DNA from: an uncultured Clostridia bacterium
GTDB taxonomy: Bacteria; Bacillota; Clostridia; TANB77; CAG-465
Reading direction: 5' to 3'
Assembly (NCBI GenBank): GCA_944388565.1
Contig: CALXJG010000009.1
Coordinates: 1-33,360 of the forward strand
DNA: 33,360 bases
Shown: in pieces, positions 32,127-33,360 of the stretch
How positions within the stretch are numbered: position 1 is the stretch's first letter
Layout: the number at the start of each line of letters is the position of its first letter
The notes under the pieces: generated by a model
Told to the model about the DNA's origin: nothing
Databases searched by the model: none
What the model saw: the letters and a program-made list of their open reading frames with translations, nothing else
Program-made: the position numbers and the translations under genes

Positions 32127-33107
32127 ATGAATTATCCACCATATAATATAACTGATAAAATGTTAGATTATGTATCTAGAATAATGAAAAAGGTTGGTAA
32201 AATCGATTATATAAATTTAAACAAACAACCTGAATTAAGGAAACAAAATAGAATTAACTCTATCCATTCTTCACTTGCTATAGAAAATAATCCATTATCA
32301 TTAAATCAAGTTAAAGATGTAATTAATGGTAAAGCAGTTATTGGTGATAAAAAAGATATACAAGAGGTAAAAAATGCTTATAATGCTTATAATGAATTAG
32401 AAAACATTAATCCATATTCTATAGAAGATATAAAAAAAATTCATGGAATAATGACTTTTTTAATTCAAGATGATGGTGGAAAATTTAGAAATCATGGAGA
32501 AGGTGTTTATGATGGTGAAAACTTAATATTTATGTGCCCACCATCAAAATTAGTTCCTTCATTAATTGAACAACTTTTTAATTGGTTAAACGAATCAAAA
32601 GAAACTGTTAATCCTTTAATACTTTCTTCAGTATTTCATTATGAATTTGTATTCATTCATCCATTCTCTGACGGCAATGGCAGGATGGCAAGATTATGGC
32701 AAACTGCTCTACTTGCTAAATGGGAAAAAATATTTGAATATATTCCGATTGAAAGTTTAATAAAAAAGTATCAGAATGATTACTATAAAGCAATACATAA
32801 TTGTAATAATAAAGGAAATTCTAATGAATTTATTGAATTTATGTTAAAAATGATTGATGAAACCTTAGATGAGCTATTAGAAACAACTACACAAGAAACT
32901 ACACAAGAAACTACACAAGAAAAAATTATTGAACTTATTAAAAAAAATCCAAGTATAACACAAAAAGATATGGCAGAGAAACTAAAAATTACCAGAGATG
33001 GAGTATCATATAATATAAAAAAATTAAAAGAAAATGGCATTATAAAAAGAATAGGTTCTACAAAAAAAGGTATATGGGAAGTAACAAAATTTCCATTTAA
33101 TATATAA
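32127..33107 (+). CDS. Class II Fic adenylyltransferase-like protein with C-terminal winged helix
   Basis: The 326-residue protein has the intramolecular inhibitory motif of class II Fic enzymes, S49-L-A-I-E53-N54, where the Glu blocks ATP gamma-phosphate placement. The canonical loop H178-P-F-S-D-G-N-G-R186-M-A-R189 is complete, so AMP transfer is expected. After the Fic core (about 95-240) comes an E-T-T-Q repeat (252-265) and a winged-helix domain (266-320) with S-I-T-Q-K-D-M-A-E-K-L and V-S-Y-N-I-K-K-L, as in many Fic proteins that may bind DNA. A consensus promoter and a good SD precede it. The target is unknown, and no toxin-antitoxin partner is visible. Confidence 0.9.
   Translation: MNYPPYNITDKMLDYVSRIMKKVGKIDYINLNKQPELRKQNRINSIHSSLAIENNPLSLNQVKDVINGKAVIGDKKDIQEVKNAYNAYNELENINPYSIEDIKKIHGIMTFLIQDDGGKFRNHGEGVYDGENLIFMCPPSKLVPSLIEQLFNWLNESKETVNPLILSSVFHYEFVFIHPFSDGNGRMARLWQTALLAKWEKIFEYIPIESLIKKYQNDYYKAIHNCNNKGNSNEFIEFMLKMIDETLDELLETTTQETTQETTQEKIIELIKKNPSITQKDMAEKLKITRDGVSYNIKKLKENGIIKRIGSTKKGIWEVTKFPFNI
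32886..32921 (+). repeat. Three perfect 12-bp tandem repeats in the second fic gene
   Basis: The unit ACTACACAAGAA occurs three times in a row and encodes T-T-Q-E each time, forming the linker between the Fic core and the winged helix. Being a multiple of three, copy-number change would lengthen the linker without shifting the frame. Confidence 0.85.
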
Positions 33108-33129
33108 TTGTTATAAAGGAGTGAATTTT

Positions 33130-33276
33130 ATGGGCAGAGGTAAATATGATTGTTGTAATAACTGCATTCATGGAAGTGAAAATAGAGATGGAACATACAG
33201 ATGTAGTTTAGATAAAAGAGATTACGAAGAGGATAATTGGTGTAAACATCATAAATCAGAAGATGAAGAAGATTAA
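33130..33276 (+). CDS. Small Cys/His-rich protein
   Basis: A 48-residue frame starts at 33130 with AAGGAG (33116-33121) eight bases upstream. The product has Cys pairs and His residues: D-C-C-N-N-C-I-H near residues 7-14, R-C-S near 28-30 and W-C-K-H-H near 41-45, then an acidic tail S-E-D-E-E-D. This C-C-x-x-C ... C ... C-x-H-H pattern would bind one or two metal ions. It follows the second fic gene by 22 bases and is probably co-transcribed with it. I do not recognise a family. It could be a regulator or partner of the Fic protein, which is inference from position only. Confidence 0.62.
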   Translation: MGRGKYDCCNNCIHGSENRDGTYRCSLDKRDYEEDNWCKHHKSEDEED

Positions 33277-33286
33277 AAAAGAGTAT

Positions 33287-33342
33287 AATGTACCCAATGG
33301 AGTGGACACTAAAAAAAAGAGTGTCTTCACATTGGGTACATT
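33287..33342 (+). terminator. Long double-stem hairpin, terminator and possible IS-end remnant
   Basis: AATGTACCCAATG (33287-33299) pairs perfectly with 33330-33342 over 13 bp. Inside it GACACT (33305-33310) pairs with AGTGTC (33320-33325), with A-rich sequence in the loop. It is followed by TTTG, with the last TTs of the stem making a TTTTT run. It lies 10 bases after the small Cys-rich gene and should terminate the fic transcript. Both ends read inward as TGTACCCAATG followed by GACAC, like the two terminal repeats of a tiny element. Confidence 0.65.
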
Positions 33343-33360
33343 TTTGTGTATAATAATATA

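Noticed and set aside
32886-32921. Tandem 12-bp repeats as a CRISPR or replication iteron
   Set aside because: There are no spacers, only three units, and they are in frame within the Fic coding sequence.
1-33360. tRNA, rRNA, CRISPR array or replication origin
   Set aside because: I looked for GTTC-type tRNA arms, regular spaced repeats and DnaA-box clusters and saw none that I could support.

Overview
The window is very AT-rich DNA from a spore-forming member of the Clostridia. A complete spoIIIA operon (spoIIIAA to spoIIIAH), a SleL/YaaH-like GH18 cortex-type hydrolase, Shine-Dalgarno sites of AGGAGG/GGGGTG type and consensus TTGACA-N17-TATAAT promoters all point that way. The pilin style (KKG|ISLIVLVITII) suggests an uncultured gut Clostridia lineage, but I cannot place it further. 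Most genes are on the minus strand; only the left-edge transposase, the two Fic genes and a small Cys-rich gene are on the plus strand.

Layout from left to right: (1) 1-894 is the 3' part of an ISL3-family insertion sequence with its terminal inverted repeat. (2) 976-1362 is a zinc-ribbon protein of unknown role. (3) 1488-4220 is secA, whose extreme C-terminal zinc-binding tail is thrown out of frame by one base. (4) 4280-4975 is a Thg1-like 3'-5' nucleotidyltransferase, preceded by a strong promoter and a leader whose 5' end can form a perfect 17-bp helix. (5) 5217-6692 is a polytopic membrane protein. (6) 6836-17096 is a type IV pilus operon read right to left: fused PilM-PilN, PilO-like, two unknown single-pass proteins, two tandem pilins, a fusion of the PilD methyltransferase domain with a pseudopilin, two minor pseudopilins, PilB, PilT and PilC. 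(7) 17426-22316 is spoIIIA. (8) 22607-25897 is a SWIM-SNF2 helicase. (9) 26060-27694 is the GH18 enzyme. (10) 27959-33276 holds two different Fic proteins around pcrA and a DUF6873-like gene, then a small Cys-rich ORF.

How the genes work together: PilM-PilN and PilO form the inner-membrane platform, PilC the core, PilB and PilT extension and retraction. The two pilins and three minor pilin-like proteins supply the fibre. No catalytic prepilin peptidase (GxGD domain) is present, so it must be encoded elsewhere. SpoIIIAA-AH build the mother-cell channel complex facing SpoIIQ in the forespore.

The most unusual items are: the PilD-N/pseudopilin fusion, in which a prepilin cleavage site sits in the predicted cytosolic loop after an intact zinc methyltransferase domain; the PilM-PilN fusion; major pilins without Glu5; the Thg1-like gene with its structured leader; the secA tail frameshift; and oppositely oriented 34-bp palindromes flanking the second pilin gene.
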